A model generated the notes under the pieces. The model was given only the letters and a program-made list of their open reading frames with translations. It ran no database searches and was not told the origin of the DNA. A stretch of DNA of 64,000 nt, taken from positions 1 through 64,000 of the forward strand of contig JAFYYR010000001.1 of assembly GCA_017557435.1 (NCBI GenBank), given 5' to 3'. A program made the position numbers and the translations under genes. This document shows, piece after piece, positions 34,090 through 43,001 of the stretch. How positions within the stretch are numbered: the first letter of the stretch is position 1; each line of letters starts with the position of its first letter. The DNA is from Pseudobutyrivibrio sp. Its GTDB lineage: Bacteria > Bacillota > Clostridia > Lachnospirales > Lachnospiraceae.

Positions 34090-35751
34090 ATGGAAAAAAA
34101 GTGGTGGCATAATAAAATTGCTTATCAAATCTACCCAAAGAGTTTCTACGATACTAACGGGGATGGTATAGGAGATATAAATGGAGTCATTGAAAAGCTT
34201 GATTATTTCAAGGAACTTGGAATTGATATTCTTTGGCTTTCACCTATTTATTGCTCTCCCTTAGCTGACCAGGGATACGATATTTCAGATTACTATAGTA
34301 TCGATCCTCGCTTTGGAACACTTGAAGATTTAGATAGACTAATCGCCGAGGGAAAAAAGAGAGATATAGGAATTGTCATGGACCTTGTGGTAAACCATTG
34401 TTCCGATGAACATGAGTGGTTTAAAAAGGCCTGCGCTGACCCAGATAGTGAATATGGCAAATATTTTTATATTGAAAATCACAAGGAGGGTGAACCTCTA
34501 CCTTCTAATTGGCGCAGCTATTTTGGTGGAAGTGTCTGGGATAAATTACCAGGACATGATGATAAAATCTACCTTCATGTATTTCACAAAAAGCAGCCAG
34601 ATTTAAACTGGGAGAATCCAAAGCTTCGACGTGAAATCTATAAAATGATTAACTGGTGGCTAGATAGGGGAATAGCTGGTTTTAGAATTGATGCCATTAT
34701 AAATATAAAAAAGAAACTGCCATTTTCAGATTATCCTGCAGACAGGGATGACGGAATGACATCTATGAATAATATGATTGCTGAGGCTACTGGAATCGGT
34801 GAATTCCTTGATGAGATGGCAAATGAAACCTTTAGAAAATATCAAGCTTTTTCTGTGGGAGAAGTATTCAATGAAAAGGATGAGGAGCTTCCTCTTTTCA
34901 TTGGTGACAATGGATATTTTTCTACAATGTTTGACTTTTCAGCTGAACTAATAGAAGAGGAGATTACACCTGATTTATATAAAAATGCAATTTTCAAGGC
35001 TCATGAAAGAGTAGAGGGCGTTGGTTTCCTTTCAAATATAATTGAAAATCATGACGAGCCACGAGGTGTTTCAAGATTTATTCCAAAGGAAGATTTATCT
35101 GATGCTAGCAAAAAGATGCTGGCGGGAATCTATTTTCTTCTTCCTGGCATTCCTTTTATTTATCAGGGACAGGAGATAGGTATGGAAAATCTTGATTCGG
35201 TAAAAGATTTAAATGAATTGGATGACTGCGCTAACGCTGATATCTATGAAAATGCTCTTCATGATGGCATGACAAAAGTTCAAGCTCTTCAGCTACTTGC
35301 TGACAAATCACGAGATAATGCAAGAACTCCATTTCAATGGTCAGATGAAGAAAATGCAGGATTTACATCAGGTAAACCATGGTTAATGATTAACCCTAAA
35401 TATACAGATATTAATTATGCTTCTCAAAAGGACGACACTAATTCTGTATGGAATTTTTATAAAGACCTTATTGCTCTTAGAAAAAATCCAGAATATGAAT
35501 CAACATTTGTTTACGGCAAATTTATTCCTTTCTTGAAAAGACAACATAACCTCATTGCCTATAACAGAGTTGGAGATAAGCATATTATTGTTTTGGCTAA
35601 TTTTCAGAAGGATGCCCAGACTATTAGTCTTCCTTCTAAAATTAAAAAGGTCTTGCTTACAAATGTAAGCAAAACCCCTGATAACTTTTCATCTACAAGC
35701 ACAGAAATTGTGCTCTCTCCTTATGAATTGTTAGTTGTTGAAATGGTTTAA
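34090..35751 (+). CDS. GH13 alpha-glucosidase (second copy, divergent)
   Basis: A 553-residue GH13_31-type intracellular enzyme, paralogous to the 31188-32855 protein. Motifs are GDGIGDINGVIEKLDYF, MDLVVNHCSDEH, GFRIDAIINIKKK (nucleophile Asp followed by Ala rather than Val), SVGEVFN (acid/base Glu) and IENHDEPRGVSRF. The Ala suggests a preference different from a strict isomaltase. RBS AGGAG precedes the ATG. It is divergent from the lacI-type gene and against the direction of local replication. Control by operator O3 is likely. Confidence 0.92.
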   Translation: MEKKWWHNKIAYQIYPKSFYDTNGDGIGDINGVIEKLDYFKELGIDILWLSPIYCSPLADQGYDISDYYSIDPRFGTLEDLDRLIAEGKKRDIGIVMDLVVNHCSDEHEWFKKACADPDSEYGKYFYIENHKEGEPLPSNWRSYFGGSVWDKLPGHDDKIYLHVFHKKQPDLNWENPKLRREIYKMINWWLDRGIAGFRIDAIINIKKKLPFSDYPADRDDGMTSMNNMIAEATGIGEFLDEMANETFRKYQAFSVGEVFNEKDEELPLFIGDNGYFSTMFDFSAELIEEEITPDLYKNAIFKAHERVEGVGFLSNIIENHDEPRGVSRFIPKEDLSDASKKMLAGIYFLLPGIPFIYQGQEIGMENLDSVKDLNELDDCANADIYENALHDGMTKVQALQLLADKSRDNARTPFQWSDEENAGFTSGKPWLMINPKYTDINYASQKDDTNSVWNFYKDLIALRKNPEYESTFVYGKFIPFLKRQHNLIAYNRVGDKHIIVLANFQKDAQTISLPSKIKKVLLTNVSKTPDNFSSTSTEIVLSPYELLVVEMV

Positions 35752-35760
35752 ATACGGGCA

Positions 35761-36309
35761 TCATTTAGACCATTTCTTATAAATTGAATTAACTATGAAA
35801 AAGCTTGCGATTCCTCCACATATTCCTATTATGGAGCCAGCCAGCACATCTGTAGGCCAGTGTACAAAAACATATAGACGGCTTACAGCAATAAGTGTTG
35901 CTAGCACAAGGGAAGGGATTCCAAGCTTTTTATCTCTAGTAAAGATTGCAGTTGCAACCGCAAAGCTTGCATTAGAATGACCCGATGGGAAAGAGTAGTC
36001 ATGTGGTATGCTAACTAGCATCTCGATATCTTCAATCCAGCAAGGTCTGCTTCTCATAATTCCTGGCTTTAAAATGACATTACAAATGAGAGCTGTAAGT
36101 GCAAGAGCTATAGCTGCCTGAACTCCAGTTTTTCTTTTGGCAGGGATTAATAACAGGATAAGTGTAAGACCTATCCAAAATAAACCGCCATTTCCCAGTA
36201 CTGTAATCTTAGGAAGCACAAAATCTAAAAAATCATTTCTTATACTCTGAAACCAGTGGAGTAAATCCATTTCCCACTGGTAATAAAAGACTTGTCCTAT
36301 GTTATCCAT
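35761..36309 (-). CDS. PAP2 superfamily phosphatase
   Basis: About 182 residues with around five membrane helices. The three catalytic signatures of PAP2/undecaprenyl-diphosphatase-like enzymes are present: KPGIMRSRP, PSGHSNASFAVA (general acid/base His), and SRLYVFVHWPTDVLAG (nucleophile His). It may dephosphorylate a lipid pyrophosphate such as undecaprenyl diphosphate. ATG at 36309 has AGGAGG upstream. It is convergent with the glucosidase gene, nine bases apart. Confidence 0.88.
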   Translation of the reverse strand: MDNIGQVFYYQWEMDLLHWFQSIRNDFLDFVLPKITVLGNGGLFWIGLTLILLLIPAKRKTGVQAAIALALTALICNVILKPGIMRSRPCWIEDIEMLVSIPHDYSFPSGHSNASFAVATAIFTRDKKLGIPSLVLATLIAVSRLYVFVHWPTDVLAGSIIGICGGIASFFIVNSIYKKWSK

Positions 36310-36406
36310 ATAATCTAACCTCCTGAGAGGCAATTATAATACAAATTTATGCTGGTCTCAAATATAAAAAATAGAGCTTAGATTTCTCTAAGCTCTAGAA
36401 TATTTG

Positions 36407-37627
36407 TTAGCACTCGATTTTGCAGAATGACTTCTTGCCCTTCTTAAGCATGAATTCGTCGGCAAAAGCTGACTTTTCATATGATGTGAATGGGTCAGAG
36501 ACCTTTTCTCCATTAACAGATACGCCACCCTGCTGCACATTACGACGTGCCTCAGCACGGCTAGCAGAAAGACCTGCAGATACGAGAATCTGAAGGATGT
36601 CTACCTTACCATCTCTGAAGTCCTCATCAGCAAGCTTGTGACATGGTACATTCTCTGAATTAGCTCCGCCTGCGAAAAGTGCCTTTGAAGCCTCGCGAGC
36701 CTTATCAGCTTCCTCTGTACCGTGAACCATCTGTGTAAGCTCATAAGCTAAGATGTCCTTAGCCTCGTTAAGCTGTGCACCTTCCCAGCTGTCCATCTTC
36801 TGGATTTCCTCGATAGGAAGGAATGTAAGCATACGGATGCACTTAAGAACATCTGCGTCACCAACATTTCTCCAGTACTGGTAGAACTCAAATGGTGTAG
36901 TCTTGTTAGGATCAAGCCATACTGCATTACCAGCTGTCTTACCCATCTTCTTACCCTGTGAGTCAGTGAGAAGAGTAATAGTCATAGCGTGAGCGTCCTT
37001 ACCAAGCTTACGTCTGATAAGTTCTGTACCACCAAGCATGTTAGACCACTGGTCGTCACCACCAAACTCAAGGTTACAGTTGTATTTCTGGAACATGTAA
37101 TAGAAGTCATAAGACTGCATAATCATGTAGTTGAATTCAAGGAATGAAAGACCCTTTTCCATACGCTGCTTGTAACACTCAGCACGAAGCATGTTGTTAA
37201 CTGAGAAGCATGCGCCTACCTCTCTAAGAAGGTCTACGTAGTTAAGGTTAAGTAACCAATCAGCATTATTAACCATGAGAGCCTTATCATCAGAGAAATC
37301 AATGAATCTCTCCATCTGACGCTTGAAACACTCTGCATTGTGATCAATATCCTCACGAGTGAGCATCTTTCTCATATCTGTACGGCCTGATGGATCACCA
37401 ATCATAGTAGTACCACCACCGATAAGAGCGATTGGCTTATTACCAGCCATCTGAAGTCTCTTCATAAGAGTAAGAGCCATAAAATGTCCGGCTGTAAGGC
37501 TATCTGCAGTACAATCAAAGCCGATATAAAAAGTCGCCTTGCCCTCATTTATTAATTTTTTGATTTCTTCCTCATTTGTTGTCTGAGCAATGAGGCCACG
37601 AGCTACCAGCTCATCATAAATTGTCAT
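36407..37627 (-). CDS. tyrS: Tyrosyl-tRNA synthetase
   Basis: A 406-residue class I synthetase. The HIGH region is TADSLTAGHF, and the KMSKS-like loop is KMGKT, as in the TyrRS group with KFGKT variants. Tyrosine-binding residues fall in IGFDCTADS and YMIMQSYDF. An S4-type RNA-binding domain occupies the last ~65 residues (LSASRAEARRNVQQGGVSVNG). RBS AAGGAGG precedes the ATG. No T-box is seen in the 158 bases between the tRNA-Cys gene and tyrS. Confidence 0.95.
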   Translation of the reverse strand: MTIYDELVARGLIAQTTNEEEIKKLINEGKATFYIGFDCTADSLTAGHFMALTLMKRLQMAGNKPIALIGGGTTMIGDPSGRTDMRKMLTREDIDHNAECFKRQMERFIDFSDDKALMVNNADWLLNLNYVDLLREVGACFSVNNMLRAECYKQRMEKGLSFLEFNYMIMQSYDFYYMFQKYNCNLEFGGDDQWSNMLGGTELIRRKLGKDAHAMTITLLTDSQGKKMGKTAGNAVWLDPNKTTPFEFYQYWRNVGDADVLKCIRMLTFLPIEEIQKMDSWEGAQLNEAKDILAYELTQMVHGTEEADKAREASKALFAGGANSENVPCHKLADEDFRDGKVDILQILVSAGLSASRAEARRNVQQGGVSVNGEKVSDPFTSYEKSAFADEFMLKKGKKSFCKIEC

Positions 37628-37735
37628 TGCATTTCCTCCTTACAATTTTTCTATACTCTTAAATATTATTCAGCATACATTCACAAAATCGCAGTTTCAC
37701 TGCTTTCCTTTTGTTCATGTATGTATCTCGCTAAA

Positions 37736-37778
37736 TAAAAACAAAATCCCTCGCCCCCATTACTAGGGTCGAGGGATT
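37736..37778 (-). terminator. Rho-independent terminator of the tRNA-Ser-tRNA-Cys transcript
   Basis: AATCCCTCG (37745-37753) and CGAGGGATT (37770-37778) form a 9-bp stem. On the minus strand it is followed by a T-rich tract (37736-37746). It lies eight bases after the tRNA-Cys 3' end. Confidence 0.85.
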
Positions 37779-37785
37779 AACTAAG

Positions 37786-37856
37786 AGGTGCCAACCAGAT
37801 TTGAACTGGTGATAGAGGTGTTGCAGACCTTTGCCTTACCACTTGGCTATGGCACC
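37786..37856 (-). tRNA. tRNA-Cys (GCA)
   Basis: On the minus strand the acceptor arms GGTGCCA and TGGCACC pair perfectly. The D arm is GCC...GGC, the anticodon loop is CTGCAAC with anticodon GCA, and the T arm contains GTTCAAATC. The discriminator is T, typical of tRNA-Cys, and CCA is not encoded. It lies 50 bases downstream of tRNA-Ser on the same transcript. Confidence 0.96.
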
Positions 37857-37906
37857 ACATGGAAATAAATACTCCGCTTTACTAACAAATAAGTAAATCG
37901 GATAAA

Positions 37907-37994
37907 CGGAGAAGGAGGGATTTGAACCCTCGCGCCGGTTGCCCGACCTACACCCTTAGCAGGGGCGCCTCTTCGGCCTCTTGAGTACTTCTCC
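37907..37994 (-). tRNA. tRNA-Ser (GCT)
   Basis: An 88-base class II tRNA on the minus strand with acceptor arms GGAGAAG and CTTCTCC. The anticodon loop CTGCTAA carries GCT, reading AGC/AGU. A long variable arm and a T arm with GGTTCAAATCC follow. The discriminator is G, as expected for serine. CCA is not encoded. Confidence 0.96.
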
Positions 37995-38037
37995 AAAGTT
38001 GTAGGTAAATTACTTATTTTGTTTCGACGCAAGTGTT

Positions 38038-38066
38038 ATTCTACTAGAGTATAGGGCTATTGTCAA
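38038..38066 (-). promoter_or_regulatory. Promoter of the tRNA-Ser-tRNA-Cys operon
   Basis: On the minus strand a perfect TTGACA (38061-38066) and TAGAAT (38038-38043) are 17 bases apart, about 44 bases upstream of tRNA-Ser. Confidence 0.85.
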
Positions 38067-38067
38067 T

Positions 38068-38098
38068 AAAAAAATGGGGAAATCTTAGCGATTTCCCC
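38068..38098 (-). terminator. Rho-independent terminator of the opp operon
   Basis: GGGGAAATC (38076-38084) and GATTTCCCC (38090-38098) form a 9-bp stem with a short loop. On the minus strand it is followed by CATTTTTTTA. It lies 17 bases after the oppA stop. A T-run on the plus side makes it potentially bidirectional. Confidence 0.88.
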
Positions 38099-38115
38099 AA
38101 GTTTTTTAATAAGCT

Positions 38116-39855
38116 TTATTCAGCTGTCTTCTTAGCATACATGAAGTAAATATTCATGTTAGTTGTAGCGTATACACCCTCTACATTTGACTTCTGAAGA
38201 TAGATGTGGTTGTAGTAGTAAACAGGTACCACTGCGTATGTGCTCATAAGCATATCCTCTGCTTCATGCATAAGCTCAGCACGCTTAGCGTAATCTGTCT
38301 CTGTATAAATCTTCTGGATAAGCTCATCATATGCTTCCCACTCTGGAGCTGCTGCTGTTGGGTTCTTACCAAGCTGCATATCGTTGTTTCCACCGTATGA
38401 TACCCACATCTCAAGCATGTTGATAGGGTCGTTGAAATCTGCAATCCATCCCTCACGAGCGATATCAAACTTACCAGCTTTTCTATCCTCAAGGAATACG
38501 TTCCAGTCCTCAGTCTCAACCTTTACCTGAATACCAACCTTGCCCCAATCCTGCTGGATAAGTGCTGCAACACCTTCGTGTGTTGTAGATGGGTTTGTAA
38601 GGTATGTTACCTCAAGTGCTGGAGAGATATCGTATGTTCCATCACCCTTATCTGTAAATGTGTAACCACAATCCTCAAGAAGCTTAACAGCCTCCTCAAC
38701 ATTGCCTGCACCTGTTGTTGTTGCATCATAGTAACCAGCATCTGCTGCTTCGAATACACCACCGTTACCATCAGCCATTCCATCAGGAATGAATGTATCT
38801 GCAGGAGTCTTCTCTGTAGGCTCAACTGTGTCTACAATCCACTGACGATCGATAAGAAGTGAAAGAGCCTGACGCATCTCAGCTGCCTGCTCTGGTGTAA
38901 GACCATCAAAGATATCTGAATTTACATTAAATCCAACATAGTATGTTCCAAGAGAATCAAGTACGTGGAACTCTGGGTTACCCTTAAGTGACTCAATCTC
39001 ATCAGATGGGATCTTCTGATCTACGAAATCAAGGTCGCCGTTGTTATATGCTGCGTAGATTGCTGTATCATCATCTGAAAGCATGAACTCAAGCTTCTCA
39101 AGAGAAACATCGTCTGCTCTGTAGAAGTTAGGGTTCTTTGTGTATACCATTGATTCATTGTGCTTCCACTCAGAAAGTGTAAATGCACCATTACATACGA
39201 ATCCAGGATTCTGTGCCCAAGCACCTGGTGCTGTGCCATCTGGATTAGCTGCCTCAACATCTGGCTGGTAAACAGGCAAGAATGTTGGGAAAGCAAGAAG
39301 GTCATAGAAATAAGCACATGGAGCGTTTAATTCTACTTCAAGTGTATAATCATCTGTTGCTTCTACCTTAAGTGTTCCATCTTCATTTGTTGCGATTGGT
39401 GCAAACATGTATGCATAATCAGCAGCTGTCTCTGGAGCTACTGCACGGTTCCAGCTGTATACGAAATCGTTAGCTGTAAGCTCTTCACCATTTGACCACT
39501 TTGACTCGATGAGCTTGAATGTGTAGTGAAGACCATCCTCTGAAACCTCTGGCTCACCATCTGCAAGTGCTGGTACACAATTGTTGTTCTCATCAAGAGT
39601 GTAAAGACCAACAAATGAGTTAAGTGCAAGAGCTGCACCATCTGTTGACGAGTTAAGTGTTGGATCAAGGTAATCTGGCTCTGATCCAAGAAGTACTTTA
39701 AGAGTTGTTGTGTCTGTGTTAATTTTTGTAGCCTCTACGGGAGCTGTAGTACCTGAGCCATTAGAAGATGAAGGCTTCTGGCCCTTGTTACCGCATGCTA
39801 CAACGCTTGCTGCCATAGTAGCAACAAGAAGAACTGCAATGAGTTTCTTTTTCAT
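38116..39855 (-). CDS. oppA: Oligopeptide ABC transporter substrate-binding lipoprotein
   Basis: A 579-residue family 5 solute-binding protein. The lipobox SVVACGN places the lipid-modified Cys at about residue 21. The mature protein opens with a Ser/Gly/Thr-rich linker, then TTTLKVLLGSEPDYLDPTLN, typical of OppA. YTFKLIESKWSNGEELTANDFVYSWNR is the family signature region. It binds peptides outside the membrane. It is the last gene of a BCDFA operon, behind a ~50-base gap containing a small hairpin, and ends at a strong terminator. Confidence 0.93.
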   Translation of the reverse strand: MKKKLIAVLLVATMAASVVACGNKGQKPSSSNGSGTTAPVEATKINTDTTTLKVLLGSEPDYLDPTLNSSTDGAALALNSFVGLYTLDENNNCVPALADGEPEVSEDGLHYTFKLIESKWSNGEELTANDFVYSWNRAVAPETAADYAYMFAPIATNEDGTLKVEATDDYTLEVELNAPCAYFYDLLAFPTFLPVYQPDVEAANPDGTAPGAWAQNPGFVCNGAFTLSEWKHNESMVYTKNPNFYRADDVSLEKLEFMLSDDDTAIYAAYNNGDLDFVDQKIPSDEIESLKGNPEFHVLDSLGTYYVGFNVNSDIFDGLTPEQAAEMRQALSLLIDRQWIVDTVEPTEKTPADTFIPDGMADGNGGVFEAADAGYYDATTTGAGNVEEAVKLLEDCGYTFTDKGDGTYDISPALEVTYLTNPSTTHEGVAALIQQDWGKVGIQVKVETEDWNVFLEDRKAGKFDIAREGWIADFNDPINMLEMWVSYGGNNDMQLGKNPTAAAPEWEAYDELIQKIYTETDYAKRAELMHEAEDMLMSTYAVVPVYYYNHIYLQKSNVEGVYATTNMNIYFMYAKKTAE

Positions 39856-39908
39856 GCTTTCTTTCTCCTTTAACCTTATTATTTATTCTAAACCCCTAGG
39901 TTTAAAAT

Positions 39909-40889
39909 CTATTTATTCCAGCATGCAACAAAATGTCTGTCTCCTCTATCGGTAAGTGGTGGCATCTCTCGTGCACACTGTTCTGTAGCATATTTACATC
40001 TTGTTCTAAATGGACAACCACTTGGCATCTTAAGAGGACTAGGAACATCTCCCTCTAAGATGATTCTCTTGCTATTTCTAGCTGTCTCTGGATCTGGAAT
40101 AGGTACAGCTGAAAGAAGAGAAAGTGTATATGGATGAACTGGATTATTATTTAAATCATCTGCATCTGCAATTTCCATTATGTGACCTAAGTACATAACA
40201 GCAATTCTATCTGAAATATGATGTACAACTAAAAGGTCATGGGCGATAAATAAGTAAGCAACTCCAAGCTTCTCCTGGATTTCCTCAAACATATTTACAA
40301 CCTGTGCCTGAATTGAAACATCAAGTGCTGATACAGGCTCATCGCAAACGATGAACTTTGGATCAACAGCAAGTGCTCTTGCTATACCGATACGCTGTCT
40401 CTGTCCACCAGAGAACTCATGAGCATAACGCATTGCATGCTCTGCATTAAGTCCTACAGTCTCCATAAGTGACAAAATCTTGTCACGGCGCTCGCCCTTA
40501 GAAGAGTAGAGCTTATGTACATCAAGAGGCTCACCGATAATGTCCTCAACTGTCATTCTAGGATCAAGTGATGAATATGGATCCTGGAATACCATCTGCA
40601 TCTGCTTACGAAAAGGATGCATATCTACATCAATTTTCTTCTCGCTATCGAAAAGAACTTCTCCATCAAATACGATACGTCCGGCTGTTGGCTGATAAAG
40701 TCTAAGAAGTGTACGACCAACTGTTGTCTTACCACATCCTGACTCTCCAACAAGTCCTAATGTCTCACCTGGCTTAATAGCAAATGAAATGTCATCTACT
40801 GCCTTAAGTGGTACCTTTCTAAATCCTTCCTTTACAGGGAAGTACTGCTTTAAATGTTCTACCTCAAGGAGGTATTTTTCTTCGCTCAT
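39909..40889 (-). CDS. oppF: Oligopeptide ABC transporter ATP-binding protein OppF
   Basis: About 326 residues. The ABC ATPase signatures are Walker A GESGCGKTT, signature SGGQRQRIGIARAL, and Walker B KFIVCDEPVSALD with a switch His in FIAHDLLVV. The C-terminal oligopeptide/dipeptide-transporter extension has a four-Cys-type region (CPFRTRCKYATEQC), which in some family members binds an iron-sulfur cluster. ATG at 40889 has AAGGAGG upstream; it starts one base after the oppD stop, so translation is coupled. Confidence 0.94.
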   Translation of the reverse strand: MSEEKYLLEVEHLKQYFPVKEGFRKVPLKAVDDISFAIKPGETLGLVGESGCGKTTVGRTLLRLYQPTAGRIVFDGEVLFDSEKKIDVDMHPFRKQMQMVFQDPYSSLDPRMTVEDIIGEPLDVHKLYSSKGERRDKILSLMETVGLNAEHAMRYAHEFSGGQRQRIGIARALAVDPKFIVCDEPVSALDVSIQAQVVNMFEEIQEKLGVAYLFIAHDLLVVHHISDRIAVMYLGHIMEIADADDLNNNPVHPYTLSLLSAVPIPDPETARNSKRIILEGDVPSPLKMPSGCPFRTRCKYATEQCAREMPPLTDRGDRHFVACWNK

Positions 40890-40890
40890 T

Positions 40891-41892
40891 TTATGCCTCC
40901 TTACTATTTTCAAATGCTTCTTTTATATTCATCCAGCAGCTTGCTAAATGAGTATCGCCAACACGGATTTCCTCTGGTGCCTCTGTAAGACAAATCTTCA
41001 TAGCCTCATCGCAACGAGGGCAGAATGCACAGCCAGCTGGCATGTTAAGAAGATTGATAGGTGTACCACCGATTGGCACAAGCTTTTTATTCATATTTTC
41101 TTTACGTGGAATTGAACGAAGCAATCCCTTTGTATATTCGTGAGCAGGAGCGTAGAAGATATCATCTGCTGTACCTCTCTCACAAACACGACCACCATAC
41201 ATAACCATTATCTCATCACACATAGATGCGATAACACCAAGGTCATGAGTAACCATGATAATTGCCATACCAAGCTCCTTCTGAAGCTTCTGCATAAGCT
41301 CAAGAATCTGAGCCTGAATTGTAACATCAAGAGCTGTTGTTGGCTCATCGGCAATAAGAATATCTGGCTCACAAGCAAGAGCCATAGCAATCATATCACG
41401 CTGTCTCATACCACCTGAATGCTCATGTGGATACTGATGAATTCTCTTTTCTGGATCATTAACACCTACTAACTTAAGAAGCTCAATTGCTCTTTCTCTT
41501 GCCTGAGCTCTGTTTTTGTTAGTGTGAAGCATAATAGCTTCCTCAAGCTGATAACCTACTGTAAATACTGGGTTTAAGCTTGTCATTGGATCCTGGAAGA
41601 TAATTGAACATTTACTTCCTCTAAATTTCTGCATCTCTTTTTCAGAGTATTTTGTAATATCCTCGCCCTTGTAAAGCACCTCACCTGAAGTGATACGTCC
41701 TGCCTGAGCAAGAATCTGCATTATTGAATAAGCTGTAACTGACTTTCCTGAACCTGACTCACCTACGATTCCAAGAGTCTTTCCTGGCTCAAGCTTAAAA
41801 TTAATTCCGTTTACTGCCTTGACCTCACCTGAATCTGTGAAAAAGCTTGTATGGAGGTCATTTACTTCTAAAACATATTTTGAATCTGCCAT
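40891..41892 (-). CDS. oppD: Oligopeptide ABC transporter ATP-binding protein OppD
   Basis: A 333-residue ABC ATPase with Walker [10 protein letters not shown], signature [15 protein letters not shown], Walker [13 protein letters not shown] and switch His in MVTHDLGV. The C-terminal extension contains [14 protein letters not shown], the Cys-rich motif of this subfamily. It forms the heterodimeric motor with OppF. RBS TAGGAGG precedes the ATG; the gap after oppC is 13 bases. Confidence 0.94.
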   Translation of the reverse strand: MADSKYVLEVNDLHTSFFTDSGEVKAVNGINFKLEPGKTLGIVGESGSGKSVTAYSIMQILAQAGRITSGEVLYKGEDITKYSEKEMQKFRGSKCSIIFQDPMTSLNPVFTVGYQLEEAIMLHTNKNRAQARERAIELLKLVGVNDPEKRIHQYPHEHSGGMRQRDMIAMALACEPDILIADEPTTALDVTIQAQILELMQKLQKELGMAIIMVTHDLGVIASMCDEIMVMYGGRVCERGTADDIFYAPAHEYTKGLLRSIPRKENMNKKLVPIGGTPINLLNMPAGCAFCPRCDEAMKICLTEAPEEIRVGDTHLASCWMNIKEAFENSKEA

Positions 41893-41905
41893 AATTTCCT
41901 CCTAA

Positions 41906-42988
41906 TTAATCAAGCTTTGTATCAAATGCATCTCTAAGACCATCACCTAAGAGGTTGAGTGCAAGTACGATTAAGCAAATAATAACTGCTGGAATAACAA
42001 GTCTTGCTGGATAAGACTGCATACCGGCTCTTGCATCATTGGCAAGTGAACCAAGTGATGAAAGTGGAATAGAAACACCTAGTCCTAAGAATGACAAGTA
42101 GCTCTCTGTGAAGATAGCACTTGGAATCTGAAGGGCAGTAGTAATAATAATTACTGATAAGCAGTTAGGTAAAATATGTTTTGTTAAAATCTTGCGATTT
42201 GGTGTACCAATACATTTTGCTGCAAGAACATATTCGTTGTTCTTAATTGTAAGAATCTGACCTCTGATAAGACGAGCCATACTTACCCAATAAAGAAGTC
42301 CAAATACGATAAACATTGAAATCATATTTGTTCCAAGTCTTGAAAGAACTGTTCCTGCAAGCTTGCCTGCCAATACTTCCTTAAGTACAACTGACAAAAG
42401 AATAATAATTAACATGTCAGGCAATGAATAAATAATATCTACGATTCTCATCATTACAAGGTCAACCTTGCCTCCAAAGTAACCTGCAACTGATCCGTAA
42501 ATGATACCAATGAGTACTACCATAAGTGCAGCAACAACACCTACTGCAAGTGATACTCTAGTACCATAAATAACACGAATAAAGTAATCTCTTCCGAGAC
42601 CATCTGTACCAAAAATGTGTGGGAATAAATCCTCACCTGTCTCTTCCATGTAAGCAAGTTCCTTGTCGGAATAGCACATGAAATCGAGATTTGTCATTGT
42701 CTTATCACGCTGTCCATTAACAGTTATAACCTCGTCATAGCTATATGGAACAAAATGTGGTGCGATAATAATAGCTAAAATAATAGCAACTAAAACAACA
42801 ATACTTCCCATTGCAAGTGGGTTCTTACGAAGGCGTCTCATACCATCCTTGAAGAAAGTAGTAGACTCACCCATAACGTCCTGCTGACGCTTTTCATCAT
42901 CTGTAGCTTTCTCAAAGTTGCCAGCGTTGAACTTTGAAACATCAACCTGAGCAGAGAGGAAGCTTTTTTTCATTTCTCTATTATCCAA
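41906..42988 (-). CDS. oppC: Oligopeptide ABC transporter permease OppC
   Basis: About 360 residues. A cytoplasmic N-terminal OppC_N region (FKDGMRRLRKNPLAMGS) precedes six helices, with the first at about residues 65-85 and the transport core in the second half. The loop LAAKCIGTPNRKILTKHILPN is the ATPase-docking EAA motif. A TTG start at 42988 is proposed because AGGAGG lies nine bases upstream; ATG at 42973 is too far from it, and the longer form would overlap oppB by 41 bases. Confidence 0.9.
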   Translation of the reverse strand: MDNREMKKSFLSAQVDVSKFNAGNFEKATDDEKRQQDVMGESTTFFKDGMRRLRKNPLAMGSIVVLVAIILAIIIAPHFVPYSYDEVITVNGQRDKTMTNLDFMCYSDKELAYMEETGEDLFPHIFGTDGLGRDYFIRVIYGTRVSLAVGVVAALMVVLIGIIYGSVAGYFGGKVDLVMMRIVDIIYSLPDMLIIILLSVVLKEVLAGKLAGTVLSRLGTNMISMFIVFGLLYWVSMARLIRGQILTIKNNEYVLAAKCIGTPNRKILTKHILPNCLSVIIITTALQIPSAIFTESYLSFLGLGVSIPLSSLGSLANDARAGMQSYPARLVIPAVIICLIVLALNLLGDGLRDAFDTKLD

Positions 42989-43001
42989 AATATTCTTCCT
43001 C

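Noticed and set aside
37628..37735. Possible T-box leader for tyrS
   Set aside because: No T-box sequence or specifier-loop pattern is visible, and the only strong hairpin nearby (37745-37778) is the terminator of the tRNA transcript.
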